Positions 7,878 to 15,499 of a DNA stretch of 19,258 nt are shown one piece after another. Where the stretch lies: positions 1 to 19,258 of the forward strand of contig NZDM01000052.1 of NCBI GenBank assembly GCA_002690085.1, in the 5' to 3' direction. Each line of letters opens with the position of its first letter. The first letter of the stretch is position 1. The notes under the pieces are model-generated. The model worked only from the letters and a program-made list of their open reading frames with translations. It searched no databases and had not been told where the DNA came from. The stretch is from Flavobacteriaceae bacterium. Its GTDB lineage: Bacteria > Bacteroidota > Bacteroidia > Flavobacteriales > Flavobacteriaceae. The translations under genes were made by a program, and so were the position numbers.

Positions 7878-9635
7878 CTACACCCCCTTTTTTATAAGTT
7901 TAAATCCTGAGGCAATTAATCCGCTTAAATTTGGTTTTTCAAAAGCCAACTTTGACAGGTGTTTTTTGACACAAGATTTAAGTTTAGCGCTATTTGAGAG
8001 CTCTAGAATCTCTAGTGGCAGCAACCAGTTATAAGGGTGTTCTTGTTTTAGAATTCCAAAAAGGTTATCCAAGTCTTTTTCTGAAAAAGACTTAGAAGCC
8101 CTAAGGTCTCTTATTCTTTGGGCAAGCCCAGATAAAGCGAGAGTTTTATCGTTGGTCTCTTTTGAAATCGAAGGAGTTCTAGAGGCGCGGTACAGATTGG
8201 GAAATGAACAAGGATCTGCAGCCCCCGCAAAAGCAGACACAACCGCACTGCCAATTGCCATATCAAACACACCAAACTCTGGTCTAAACAAAACCTCCTC
8301 TTTATAAGTAACGGTACAATTAGACAACTGAATAATCATAATTTTTCCGGCAACATTTCTCATTCCCGTAATATTAACCCCCTTTACTTTAATGCCGCTT
8401 TCAAACTCAAAAGAAAGCTGCTTTCCGTCATAGAAATCATAAGCCTTTAGGTCAACAGGAGTCATATTTTCAAGCGGCAAGCTTACACTTTTTAACATTC
8501 CTAGCGGTGAACTATAGCCGTCTTTATGATATGAAATCCCATGCCCTATCAGCTCTTTTTCCCTATATGCAAGGGCCGTGGCCCCAGAGGTTTTAAAATA
8601 AATAACCTCCTTATTCTGGTTAAGAATCACCCTGGAGAAAATTCCAGAAATTTGCAGCCCCGTATTCAGCTCAATTGTGCCAACAGACTCAGAATCAATT
8701 AATTTTTGAAGCCCCTTATAGCCCCCCGTGCGAACGCTTAAAGTGTCTGCAAACGCTTCTAGCACCTCCATCAAATAAGCAAAGTCCGGAGCCACGTAAA
8801 GCTGCGGCTGAGGTCTTGTGATGTCAAAACTCATGTTGACAACATCTAAAGAATAGGGAAGTTTTTTAACTCCAGGCCCCAGGCACTGTGCGCTCTCACC
8901 AATAGACGAAAGCAAGCCGGCGCCATATATTTTTGGGTTTTCCAATGGCCCCACTAGACCATATTCAACACTCCACCACTGCATATTTCTAACCTGTGCC
9001 ATTTCAGAAAGAGAGCACTCTTCTTCTTGCAGCGTTTTTACTGCTTCTTCGGCGACCAGAATCTTTTTTTTATCTGCAGCCCCCGCCTCTTTTAAAATCG
9101 ATAATTTACGCACCGCTTCATACAGCGCAATATCATGTTTAGACAAGATTGCCCTAGAGCCGATTTCGCCCAGGCGTCTTAAAAACTCAGCATAGTCCGG
9201 ATTCGCAATAATTGGCGCATGTCCAGAAGCCTCGTGAATGATATCAGGCGCAGGCGTATACTCTATATGTTCCAGCTGTCGAATATCTGAAGCAATTACC
9301 AATATCTTATTGGCCTGAAACTCCATAAAAGCATTTGGAGGAATAAACCCATCTACAGCTACCGCAGCCCAACCAATTTCTCTTAAAATACGGCTCATAC
9401 CATATATGCTGGGAATTTCTTCAATAGAAATACCGGCCTTTTTTAAGCCACCAAGGTATGATTCGTGTGCTACGTCTTTTAAAAAGGCGGTATTTTTTCG
9501 CATTACAAATCGCCAAACCGCCTGATCCATTGCCGTGTATTGCTCATAATTCTGAGGCACAATAAATTGCTTGAGATGCTCAGGCAGGCGCGCTAATATT
9601 TTTTCGGAAGCGACTAGATTATCAACAGAAACCAT
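7878..9635 (-). CDS. phhA: Phenylalanine 4-monooxygenase, long Bacteroidota-type form
   Basis: This 585-residue protein belongs to the pterin-dependent aromatic amino acid hydroxylases, which convert Phe to Tyr with O2, non-heme iron and a tetrahydropterin. The iron site is visible: H134 and H139 in PDIIHEASGHAP and E224 in WWSVEYGL, followed by KIYGAGLLSSIGES as in the family. There is no N-terminal ACT regulatory domain. Classical bacterial enzymes are about 260-300 residues, so roughly the last 250 residues here are an extra region. It includes a beta-rich part (about 330-450, e.g. GIKVKGVNITGM) and a helical tail. The role of this extension is unknown to me. No pterin-4a-carbinolamine dehydratase gene is adjacent; folB, 3 kb away, is the only pterin gene in view. 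It is probably transcribed from its own promoter in the 75-base gap after the ABC gene. Confidence 0.92.
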   Translation of the reverse strand: MVSVDNLVASEKILARLPEHLKQFIVPQNYEQYTAMDQAVWRFVMRKNTAFLKDVAHESYLGGLKKAGISIEEIPSIYGMSRILREIGWAAVAVDGFIPPNAFMEFQANKILVIASDIRQLEHIEYTPAPDIIHEASGHAPIIANPDYAEFLRRLGEIGSRAILSKHDIALYEAVRKLSILKEAGAADKKKILVAEEAVKTLQEEECSLSEMAQVRNMQWWSVEYGLVGPLENPKIYGAGLLSSIGESAQCLGPGVKKLPYSLDVVNMSFDITRPQPQLYVAPDFAYLMEVLEAFADTLSVRTGGYKGLQKLIDSESVGTIELNTGLQISGIFSRVILNQNKEVIYFKTSGATALAYREKELIGHGISYHKDGYSSPLGMLKSVSLPLENMTPVDLKAYDFYDGKQLSFEFESGIKVKGVNITGMRNVAGKIMIIQLSNCTVTYKEEVLFRPEFGVFDMAIGSAVVSAFAGAADPCSFPNLYRASRTPSISKETNDKTLALSGLAQRIRDLRASKSFSEKDLDNLFGILKQEHPYNWLLPLEILELSNSAKLKSCVKKHLSKLAFEKPNLSGLIASGFKLIKKGV

Positions 9636-9694
9636 CGGCGGGGTTTAAAAACAACGTCTGCCCATAGGCAATGATGTGTTTAATTTAGACACCA

Positions 9695-9702
9695 CAAAAG
9701 TA
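9695..9702 (-). promoter_or_regulatory. Candidate -7 box for phhA
   Basis: On the minus strand TACTTTTG (9702 to 9695) fits TAnnTTTG. It lies in the 75-base gap between the ABC gene stop and the phhA start, implying a leader of about 50 bases. No -33 TTG is at standard spacing. Confidence 0.4.
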
Positions 9703-9710
9703 GTAAAAAA

Positions 9711-10628
9711 TTAAGCACTTTTGTCTAAAGACAAAAATACAAGGGAGCCCGGCGCTATAGAGATATCGTGCTCAAAGAATAGCGCCTCACCTTTATAGGC
9801 CGCTTCAACTAAAAATTTACCGCCCTTAAAATAGCTTTTAATAACCCTTGCTTTAACCGGCCCTTTTGAGGCTAACTTAATTTGATGTGCATAATAAATA
9901 TCACCATCAACACAGCTGTTTTCTGAAAAAAAAGCAGCGACCGAGGAGTGTTGAGGATTTTTAAACAACACTTCAGGAGGCGCAGAGGCCAAGACCCTTC
10001 CGTCTTGAATAACCAATATATTGTCAGCGAAAGAAAGCACGTCGTTCTTATCATGGCTCGCCACCACACAAGCAATTTTTTTTGATTTTAAATATTTAAA
10101 AATTCGCCTCCTCAAAGGTCTTTTTTTAAAACTATCGATGTGACTAAAAGGCTCGTCTAATAAAATAATTTCAGGCGCCTTGGCTAAGGCTTTTGCTAAG
10201 GCAACGCGCTGCTTTTGGCCCCCACTAAGGAATTGAATATTAACCGCCGCAAACTTGCTCAAGCCAACGACATCCAGCAGCTCATCGGTACGCTCTTTTT
10301 TTTCAAGAGGGCAAAAACTTGATAGGTGGACGCCAATGTTTTCGGAAACAGACGTAAACGGCATTAAATCAAATTCTTGTGTGACATACTTCATGAATTC
10401 AGGGCCTGCGATAAGTTTATTTTTAGGCCCTAAGATTTCTTGGTTTTTCCATGAAATTAAACCAAAATCAACATCAAAAACCCCGTAAATCAACTTTAGG
10501 AGTGTGCTTTTTCCTGAACCACTTTCTCCCAAAAGCGCCAAAACCTCACCCTCTTTTACATCGAACGAAATCGCGTCAATTGCCAAAACCCCACTGTAAC
10601 TAAAAGAAATATTTTTAACAGAAAGCAC
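9711..10628 (-). CDS. ABC transporter ATP-binding protein, no permease nearby
   Basis: This 305-residue ATPase has Walker A GESGSGKST (34-42), a Q-loop at Q84 (YVTQE), signature LSGGQ (134-138), Walker B IILLDEP (154-160) and the H-loop His192 (ASHDK). A C-terminal region (about 235-305) has a beta pattern like the TOBE domains of molybdate-, iron- and polyamine-type importers. The sequence most resembles that importer class, but neither a permease nor a binding protein is next to it, so substrate and partner are unknown. The start is GTG at 10626-10628, placing the usual N-terminus (LSVKNISFSY) correctly. It begins 9 bases after the asd stop, so it is probably co-transcribed with asd. Orphan ATPases of this type may pair with a permease elsewhere. 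Confidence 0.88.
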   Translation of the reverse strand: MLSVKNISFSYSGVLAIDAISFDVKEGEVLALLGESGSGKSTLLKLIYGVFDVDFGLISWKNQEILGPKNKLIAGPEFMKYVTQEFDLMPFTSVSENIGVHLSSFCPLEKKERTDELLDVVGLSKFAAVNIQFLSGGQKQRVALAKALAKAPEIILLDEPFSHIDSFKKRPLRRRIFKYLKSKKIACVVASHDKNDVLSFADNILVIQDGRVLASAPPEVLFKNPQHSSVAAFFSENSCVDGDIYYAHQIKLASKGPVKARVIKSYFKGGKFLVEAAYKGEALFFEHDISIAPGSLVFLSLDKSA

Positions 10629-10637
10629 AACCCTGGA

Positions 10638-11624
10638 TTATAAAACGTGAGTTACGACGTGTTCTGCTATTTGAACGGCATTTGTTGCGGCGCCCTTTCT
10701 TAAATTATCAGTAACAACCCACATGTTAAGAGCGTTAGGGATACTTTCGTCGCGACGGATTCTTCCCACAAAAACGTCATCTTTCTTATGTGCATACAGG
10801 GGCATTGGATAAGTGTTTGTCTCAGGGGTGTCCTGTACGGTGATTCCAGGACTGTTATTAAGTAAACTTCGGACTTCGTTAAGTTTGAAGTCCATTTCAA
10901 ATTCAACATTAACAGATTCTGAATGCCCGCCCGCTGTAGGAATTCTAACCGCTGTTGCTGAAATAGAAAAACTATTATCGTTTAGAATTTTTTGAGGCTC
11001 TTTAGCCAGCTTCATTTCTTCTTTGGTATAGCCATTTTCTAAAAAAACATCACAGTGAGGCAGCGCGTTTTTGAAAATCGGATATGGATAAACCATAGGG
11101 CCTTTTATCCCTTGAATTTCATTTTCCATCTGTTGAACCGCCTTGACACCAGTGCCAGAAACAGATTGGTAGGTAGAAACAATAACGCGGCTCATTTTGT
11201 AAGCCTTGTGCAATGGCGCCAAAGCCAAAACCAATTGAATCGTAGAGCAATTTGGGTTGGCAATTATTTTGTCTTCCAGTGTAATAGTGTTTGCGTTAAT
11301 CTCAGGAACGACTAATTTCTTAGTTGGGTCCATTCTCCAGGCTGAAGAATTGTCGATAACGACACAATCAGCAGCAGCAAATTTTGGAGCCCAATCTAGA
11401 GAGACGCCCCCGCCCGCCGAAAAAATAGCGATTTTTGGACGCATTTCAACCGCAGTCTCCAGGCCAACAATTTTATGGTTTTTGCCTTTGAAAATAACGG
11501 ACTTTCCCACACTTTTTTCAGATGCTACTGGAATAAGCTCTGTCACCGGAAAGCTTCTTTCTTCCAAAAGCTTCATCATAATGGTTCCGACCATACCCGT
11601 TGCTCCTACCACTGCGACTTTCAT
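10638..11624 (-). CDS. asd: Aspartate-semialdehyde dehydrogenase
   Basis: This 328-residue cytosolic enzyme reduces aspartyl phosphate to aspartate semialdehyde with NADPH, the branch point toward lysine, diaminopimelate, threonine and methionine. I start it at the ATG at 11622-11624 (MKVAVVGATGMVG), which opens on the NADP-binding strand. A longer frame to 11669 adds 15 residues in front of the Rossmann strand and overlaps the promoter region. Catalytic Cys126 is in NPNCST, and the catalytic His is in PTAGGHSE. It probably heads an asd-ABC transcript. In related flavobacteria the usual upstream neighbour is mscL after alr; only a trace of it is seen here. A TAAGTTTG -7 box and a palindrome lie just upstream. 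Confidence 0.95.
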   Translation of the reverse strand: MKVAVVGATGMVGTIMMKLLEERSFPVTELIPVASEKSVGKSVIFKGKNHKIVGLETAVEMRPKIAIFSAGGGVSLDWAPKFAAADCVVIDNSSAWRMDPTKKLVVPEINANTITLEDKIIANPNCSTIQLVLALAPLHKAYKMSRVIVSTYQSVSGTGVKAVQQMENEIQGIKGPMVYPYPIFKNALPHCDVFLENGYTKEEMKLAKEPQKILNDNSFSISATAVRIPTAGGHSESVNVEFEMDFKLNEVRSLLNNSPGITVQDTPETNTYPMPLYAHKKDDVFVGRIRRDESIPNALNMWVVTDNLRKGAATNAVQIAEHVVTHVL

Positions 11625-11648
11625 TTTTACTAAATTTAAAGTTAACCA

Positions 11649-11656
11649 CAAACTTA
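11649..11656 (-). promoter_or_regulatory. Candidate -7 box for asd
   Basis: On the minus strand TAAGTTTG (11656 to 11649) fits TAnnTTTG and lies 25 bases before the asd ATG. No TTG is at the 19-base spacing. A perfect palindrome lies where the -33/-7 spacer would be. Confidence 0.45.
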
Positions 11657-11664
11657 GTAAATAC

Positions 11665-11680
11665 TTCAATATTTATTGAA
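11665..11680. repeat. Perfect palindrome in the asd promoter region
   Basis: TTCAATA (11665-11671) and TATTGAA (11674-11680) form a perfect 7-2-7 inverted repeat. It lies about 8 bases upstream of the candidate asd -7 box, between it and where the -33 element would be. That position suits a repressor operator. The regulator is unknown, and the loop is too short for a useful RNA hairpin. Confidence 0.45.
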
Positions 11681-11692
11681 ACTTTTGGAAAC

Positions 11693-11716
11693 AAAAAAAG
11701 GGGCTTATACCCCCCC
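11693..11716 (-). terminator. Intrinsic terminator after alr and the mscL remnant
   Basis: On the minus strand a G-run (11716-11710) and CCCC (11703-11700) form a GC stem around the loop TATAAG, followed by seven T (11699-11693). This would end transcription from tdk-alr before asd. It comes 15 bases after the stop codon of the mscL-like remnant, as expected if it once served mscL. Confidence 0.7.
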
Positions 11717-11731
11717 GTTACAAATAAAAAA

Positions 11732-11791
11732 CTATTTTAACAAGCTTCTAATTTCAAACAAAAGAGCATTGTCTGTAGCGCCCGCAGGAGT
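11732..11791 (-). pseudogene. Probable remnant of mscL (C-terminal end only)
   Basis: Between the alr stop and the terminator, one minus-strand frame reads TPAGATDNALLFEIRSLLK and then TAG. This resembles the conserved end of the large-conductance mechanosensitive channel MscL (E. coli: LLTEIRDLLKEQ; flavobacterial forms have a Pro/Ala-rich linker before it). The rest of MscL is absent: the frame runs back into alr in a different frame, with no membrane segments. In related genomes mscL commonly lies between alr and asd, and a terminator follows this stop directly. The simplest reading is an internal deletion that removed most of mscL and left about 19 codons. The match is short, so this is an inference. 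Confidence 0.55.
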
Positions 11792-11816
11792 CAAAAATCG
11801 ATAAACGGAAAAATGC

Positions 11817-12917
11817 TTATTCAACAAGGCGACGCTTGATACGCCTGGAAAGCGCGGTAAGTAGTTCGTAAGAAATTGTTTTCCCGCTTTCCGCGAAATG
11901 TTCTGCGGTCGTAACCGGATCAAACACCACGACATGATCGCCCTCTTGACAATCAATGTCGCTCACATCAATCATTATCATATCCATGCAAACATTTCCT
12001 ACAATCGGCGCTTTTTGGTTTTGAATGCTGACGCAGCCGACCCCATTTCCATATTGCCTGCCGATTCCGTCTGCGTGTCCAAGAGGCAGGGTTGCAATAG
12101 TTTTTTTAGCATCAGCGACATAAGCTCTATTGTACCCAACACTATCTCCTTTTTTTAGTTTGTGTATTTGCGAAATCACGGATTTAAGCGATAATACCGG
12201 TAACAAATCGCCGCAACCCCCAATGCGGTTGTCATAGCCATAGAGACCAATACCGCAACGGACCATATCAAACGTGGCTCCTGGGTAATTTACAACGCCG
12301 GAGGTATTGCAAAGGTGTCGTAAAGGAAGTTTTCCGTAACCACTTTCAAATGCTTCACAAATTTCAGAAAACCGCCCTATCTGTCGCAAAGTAAAAGCGC
12401 GCTCTTCCGAATCTTCACTAGCAGCTAAGTGTGAAAAGATAGACTTTACTTTGATTGTATTTTCTTTAGACAGGCCAAAAGCAATTCTTTTTGAAGCTTT
12501 ATTTTGGAACCCTAGGCGGTTCAGTCCCGTGTTAAATTTAATATGTACGGGAAATTTTTTTTGTTTCATTTCCGCCGCCGTCGCAATAAAAGCTTTTAAA
12601 ACGCGCTCAGAGTAAAGAGTGGGCTCAAGATTAAATTCTATGGCTTTTCTAAAGTTGATGGGCTGAGGGTGTAGCACAAGAATGGGCGTCTTTACACCCG
12701 CCTTACGAAGCGCAACGCCCTCCTCAATGTAGGCCACAGCAAAATAATCCACACCCAGTTTTTCTAAGTATTTTGCTACAACAACATCATCACTACCATA
12801 TGCAAAAGCTTTTACAACCGCCAAAAACAAGGTTTTGGGGGGTATTATCGACTTCAAAAAAAGATAATTTTTTTTAAGCGCGGAAAGGTCTATTTCTAAG
12901 ACAGTTTCATTTACCAC
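11817..12917 (-). CDS. alr: Alanine racemase
   Basis: This 366-residue PLP enzyme makes D-alanine for peptidoglycan in the cytosol. The PLP-binding Lys36 is in VVKAFAYGSD. The second catalytic base, Tyr262, is in SVGYNRAY in the C-terminal beta domain. The motif GNVCMDM is also typical. It is not fused to MurF, unlike the MurF-Alr fusions found in some other Bacteroidota. The start is GTG at 12915-12917, only 3 bases after the tdk stop, so the two are translationally coupled. The C-terminal end (SRRIKRRLVE) looks normal, so the deletion proposed for mscL did not damage alr. Composition is close to 40% GC, with CGN arginine codons common, unlike rnr. Confidence 0.95.
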   Translation of the reverse strand: MVNETVLEIDLSALKKNYLFLKSIIPPKTLFLAVVKAFAYGSDDVVVAKYLEKLGVDYFAVAYIEEGVALRKAGVKTPILVLHPQPINFRKAIEFNLEPTLYSERVLKAFIATAAEMKQKKFPVHIKFNTGLNRLGFQNKASKRIAFGLSKENTIKVKSIFSHLAASEDSEERAFTLRQIGRFSEICEAFESGYGKLPLRHLCNTSGVVNYPGATFDMVRCGIGLYGYDNRIGGCGDLLPVLSLKSVISQIHKLKKGDSVGYNRAYVADAKKTIATLPLGHADGIGRQYGNGVGCVSIQNQKAPIVGNVCMDMIMIDVSDIDCQEGDHVVVFDPVTTAEHFAESGKTISYELLTALSRRIKRRLVE

Positions 12918-12920
12918 GGA

Positions 12921-13562
12921 CTAAGCTTTCTTGTTTTTAGAATTTACAGCAGCTGGGCGACTAACCCCTTTTTTTTGGGTTTTTTCGCCACCCATGGCTT
13001 TGTAAAACGCCGCGCGGCTCAAAGGCTCATACTCATTTACTTCACCAAGCAGCACTAAGTCGTCATTGTTTCCTTTTCTGAAGCTGAATTGCGCCAAATT
13101 TCCTGTTCTAGTACAAACAGCATGTACCTTTGTTACATATTCTGCGGTTGCCATTAAACTAGGCATTGGCCCAAAAGGATTTCCTTTAAAATCCATGTCT
13201 AGCCCAGCAACAATGACACGAACTCCTTTGTTGGCAAGGGCATTACAAACACTTACGATTTCATCGTCAAAAAACTGTGCCTCATCAACACCAACCACAT
13301 CGCAGCCGTCTGCAAGCATCGGAATGTTAGAGGCAGAAGGCACAGGGGTTGAAAGAATTTCATTAGCATTATGTGAGACCACTCTGTTTCCGCCATAACG
13401 GACATCAATGTCGGGCTTAAAGATTTCAACTCTTTGTTTCGCAAACTGAGCGCGCTTAAGGCGGCGAATAAGCTCTTCTGTTTTGCCAGAAAACATCGAT
13501 CCGCAGATAACCTCAATCCACCCAAATTGTTCTTTCGCGTTTACTGTATTTTCAAGAAACAT
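12921..13562 (-). CDS. tdk: Thymidine kinase (type II), without the usual zinc ligands
   Basis: This 213-residue kinase phosphorylates thymidine to dTMP in the nucleotide salvage pathway. The P-loop GSMFSGKT is at 21-28, and the Walker B/catalytic Glu94 is in VGVDEAQFF. The DMDFKGNPFGPM segment matches the family. Of the structural zinc site of E. coli Tdk (C145, C148, C183, H186), only the first Cys is kept (C150); the others align with T153, S182 and A185 in VCTRTGNLAQ and EYEPLSRAAFY. The rest of the active site looks intact, so it is probably functional. I recall the same pattern in flavobacterial homologs. The tail is Lys-rich. It heads the tdk-alr unit and is divergent from the hypothetical gene at 13711. 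Confidence 0.95.
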   Translation of the reverse strand: MFLENTVNAKEQFGWIEVICGSMFSGKTEELIRRLKRAQFAKQRVEIFKPDIDVRYGGNRVVSHNANEILSTPVPSASNIPMLADGCDVVGVDEAQFFDDEIVSVCNALANKGVRVIVAGLDMDFKGNPFGPMPSLMATAEYVTKVHAVCTRTGNLAQFSFRKGNNDDLVLLGEVNEYEPLSRAAFYKAMGGEKTQKKGVSRPAAVNSKNKKA

Positions 13563-13710
13563 TTTGTAATTTTAGCACAGACAAAGATTTTATGAATGTA
13601 TATATTAAGTCTCTGTAAATTTACTAAAAATTAAAGCATCTATCTAAAACTAATTTATAACGCTTATTTTATAGCTGTAAGGCCGAAATTTAACCAAGAT
13701 TAAAAATCAT

Positions 13711-14484
13711 ATGAAAAAGAAATTAGAATCTGAACTTATAAGTATTGCCCACCGCGTTTTAAAGCTGACAGGAAGGGAAGACTTAAATAAAATGCAAGAT
13801 GAAGTTGCCTTGCTCTATCAAAAAATTTCGATTCTTAGGTTTTTACAGACGCATTTCAATGGTGAAATACCTGAAGAGGTTGCGACAGATGCGTCATTTT
13901 TCAACGCCCTTGAAGGCGCCATTAACAATAAAGTTTCAGACACTGTTGAAATAGACGAAAAAGTATATGTCAATATGGATAATCAGCCTAGCGAGCCGCT
14001 TATGGAGCCCGCTACCGAGAAAATAAAAGATATTGTTGCTCAGATGCCCCAAGAAACTGCTGCTGTTGACGCTTTAGTGGATGAGGTTAATAGCTCGGAC
14101 TTTGTCGAAGAAGACCTGTCTGAATTGTCATCCAGCTTTGGACAGTTACCTATTTTTGAGCCTCTTGACTCTGAATCTGAACCTGAAGAAGCGCTGGCTA
14201 CGGACGATTCTTTAGCGGCAATTAAAAAGACCTCTTTAGACGAGGAGTTAAAAAAAACAGGATTTCAAATCGGCCTTAATGACAGGCTCGCTTTTGTCAA
14301 TCACTTGTTTCAAAACAACAACGAAGACTACGACCGGGTCATTTCTCAGCTCAACACTATGGACTCTTTTGAGGAAATATCAGATTTTATTCAGAATATT
14401 ATCAAGCCCGACTATAGCAACTGGGAGGACAAAGGCGACTATGAAACACGGTTTTTAGAAATCCTTCAGCAAAAGTTCAATTAA
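13711..14484 (+). CDS. Conserved hypothetical acidic protein
   Basis: This 257-residue protein has no signal peptide and no membrane segment. Three parts can be seen: a helical N-terminus (about 1-60, MKKKLESELISIAHRVLKL...), a low-complexity acidic middle rich in Glu, Asp and Ser (about 95-165), and a conserved-looking C-terminus (about 185-257) with GLNDRLAFVNHLF, YDRVISQLN and KPDYSNW. I recognise this as a Bacteroidota-wide conserved hypothetical type often near tdk and rsmI, but no function is known to me. It ends 3 bases before gpsA and is probably co-transcribed with it. The acidic linker with structured ends suggests a cytosolic binding protein; that is inference only. Confidence 0.85.
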   Translation: MKKKLESELISIAHRVLKLTGREDLNKMQDEVALLYQKISILRFLQTHFNGEIPEEVATDASFFNALEGAINNKVSDTVEIDEKVYVNMDNQPSEPLMEPATEKIKDIVAQMPQETAAVDALVDEVNSSDFVEEDLSELSSSFGQLPIFEPLDSESEPEEALATDDSLAAIKKTSLDEELKKTGFQIGLNDRLAFVNHLFQNNNEDYDRVISQLNTMDSFEEISDFIQNIIKPDYSNWEDKGDYETRFLEILQQKFN

Positions 14485-14487
14485 TTT

Positions 14488-15489
14488 ATGGCTTCAGAAC
14501 TAAAATATGCTGTTTTTGGAAGTGGGAGTTGGGCTACTGCCATTGTAAAAATGTTGTGTGAAAATTTACAAACAGTTCATTGGTATGTTCGCAATCCCCA
14601 AACGGCGCATTACATTATTGTAGAAAAACACAACCCGTCTTATTTGTCTTCTGTTGAGTTTGACTCCAAACAATTAATTATAAGTACAGACATTAACCAG
14701 GCAGCAACAGCTGCAGACGTTCTGATTTTTGCAATTCCCTCCGCCTTTCTTCATGCGCAAATAGAGCTAATGACGGTTGACGTTTCTGCCAAAATAATTG
14801 TTTCAGCCGTTAAAGGAATTTTACCGGAATCTGGACTTTTGGCAGGAGAATATTTTCATAAAATAAAAAAAATTCCGCAAGACCAAGTTGCGGTTATTGG
14901 AGGGCCTTGTCATGCAGAGGAGGTAGCATTAGAGCGCCTATCCTATTTAACGATCGCCTGTAAAAGCAAGCCCAATGCAGAGGAAATAGCGTCCAAACTT
15001 TCCAGTCACTATATTCAAACAAACACGCACGATGATGTTATTGGCGCAGAGCATGCCGCGATGTTAAAAAACATATATGCCATTGCTGCAGGAATTTCTC
15101 ATGGCCTTGGCTACGGGGATAATTTTCAAAGCGTTTTAATGAGCAACGCCATTCGAGAAATGAAACGGTACATTAAAAAGGTATATAAAATGAAGCGAAA
15201 AATTAACGAAACGGTCTATTTGGGAGATCTGTTGGTAACAGGCTACTCCACTTTTTCGCGCAACAGAATGTTTGGCAACATGATTGGGAAAGGATATACT
15301 GTCAAATCAGCACAAATAGAGATGAGTATGGTGGCTGAAGGCTATTATGCAACAAAAAGCGCTTTCGAAATTAATAATAAAAAAGCAACTCCCGCACGTA
15401 CGCCAATCATTAATGCGGTTTATAATATTTTATACCACCACCAAAACCCCAAACAAGCATTTAAGGCCCTCGCTAATAAACTAGATTAA
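14488..15489 (+). CDS. gpsA: Glycerol-3-phosphate dehydrogenase [NAD(P)+]
   Basis: This 333-residue cytosolic enzyme reduces dihydroxyacetone phosphate to sn-glycerol 3-phosphate for phospholipid synthesis. The Rossmann motif GSGSWATAIV is at 11-20. The first active-site Lys109 is in SAVKGI, the second, Lys194, in AEHAAMLKNIYAIAAG. The motif GGPCHAEEVA (138-147) and the SRNRMFG turn are also characteristic; the usual Ser of the GPS motif is Cys here. Length is normal. It starts 3 bases after the stop of the acidic hypothetical gene and is convergent with pheS (10 bases between stops). Confidence 0.95.
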   Translation: MASELKYAVFGSGSWATAIVKMLCENLQTVHWYVRNPQTAHYIIVEKHNPSYLSSVEFDSKQLIISTDINQAATAADVLIFAIPSAFLHAQIELMTVDVSAKIIVSAVKGILPESGLLAGEYFHKIKKIPQDQVAVIGGPCHAEEVALERLSYLTIACKSKPNAEEIASKLSSHYIQTNTHDDVIGAEHAAMLKNIYAIAAGISHGLGYGDNFQSVLMSNAIREMKRYIKKVYKMKRKINETVYLGDLLVTGYSTFSRNRMFGNMIGKGYTVKSAQIEMSMVAEGYYATKSAFEINNKKATPARTPIINAVYNILYHHQNPKQAFKALANKLD

Positions 15490-15499
15490 TTTTTCTAAA

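Noticed and set aside
11625..11669. Longer asd start adding 15 residues
   Set aside because: The added residues precede the Rossmann strand that opens the family, and the region contains the -7 box and palindrome.
11792..11956. Upstream part of the minus-strand frame that ends in the mscL-like tail
   Set aside because: It overlaps alr in another frame and shows no MscL membrane segments, so only the last 19 codons are treated as remnant.
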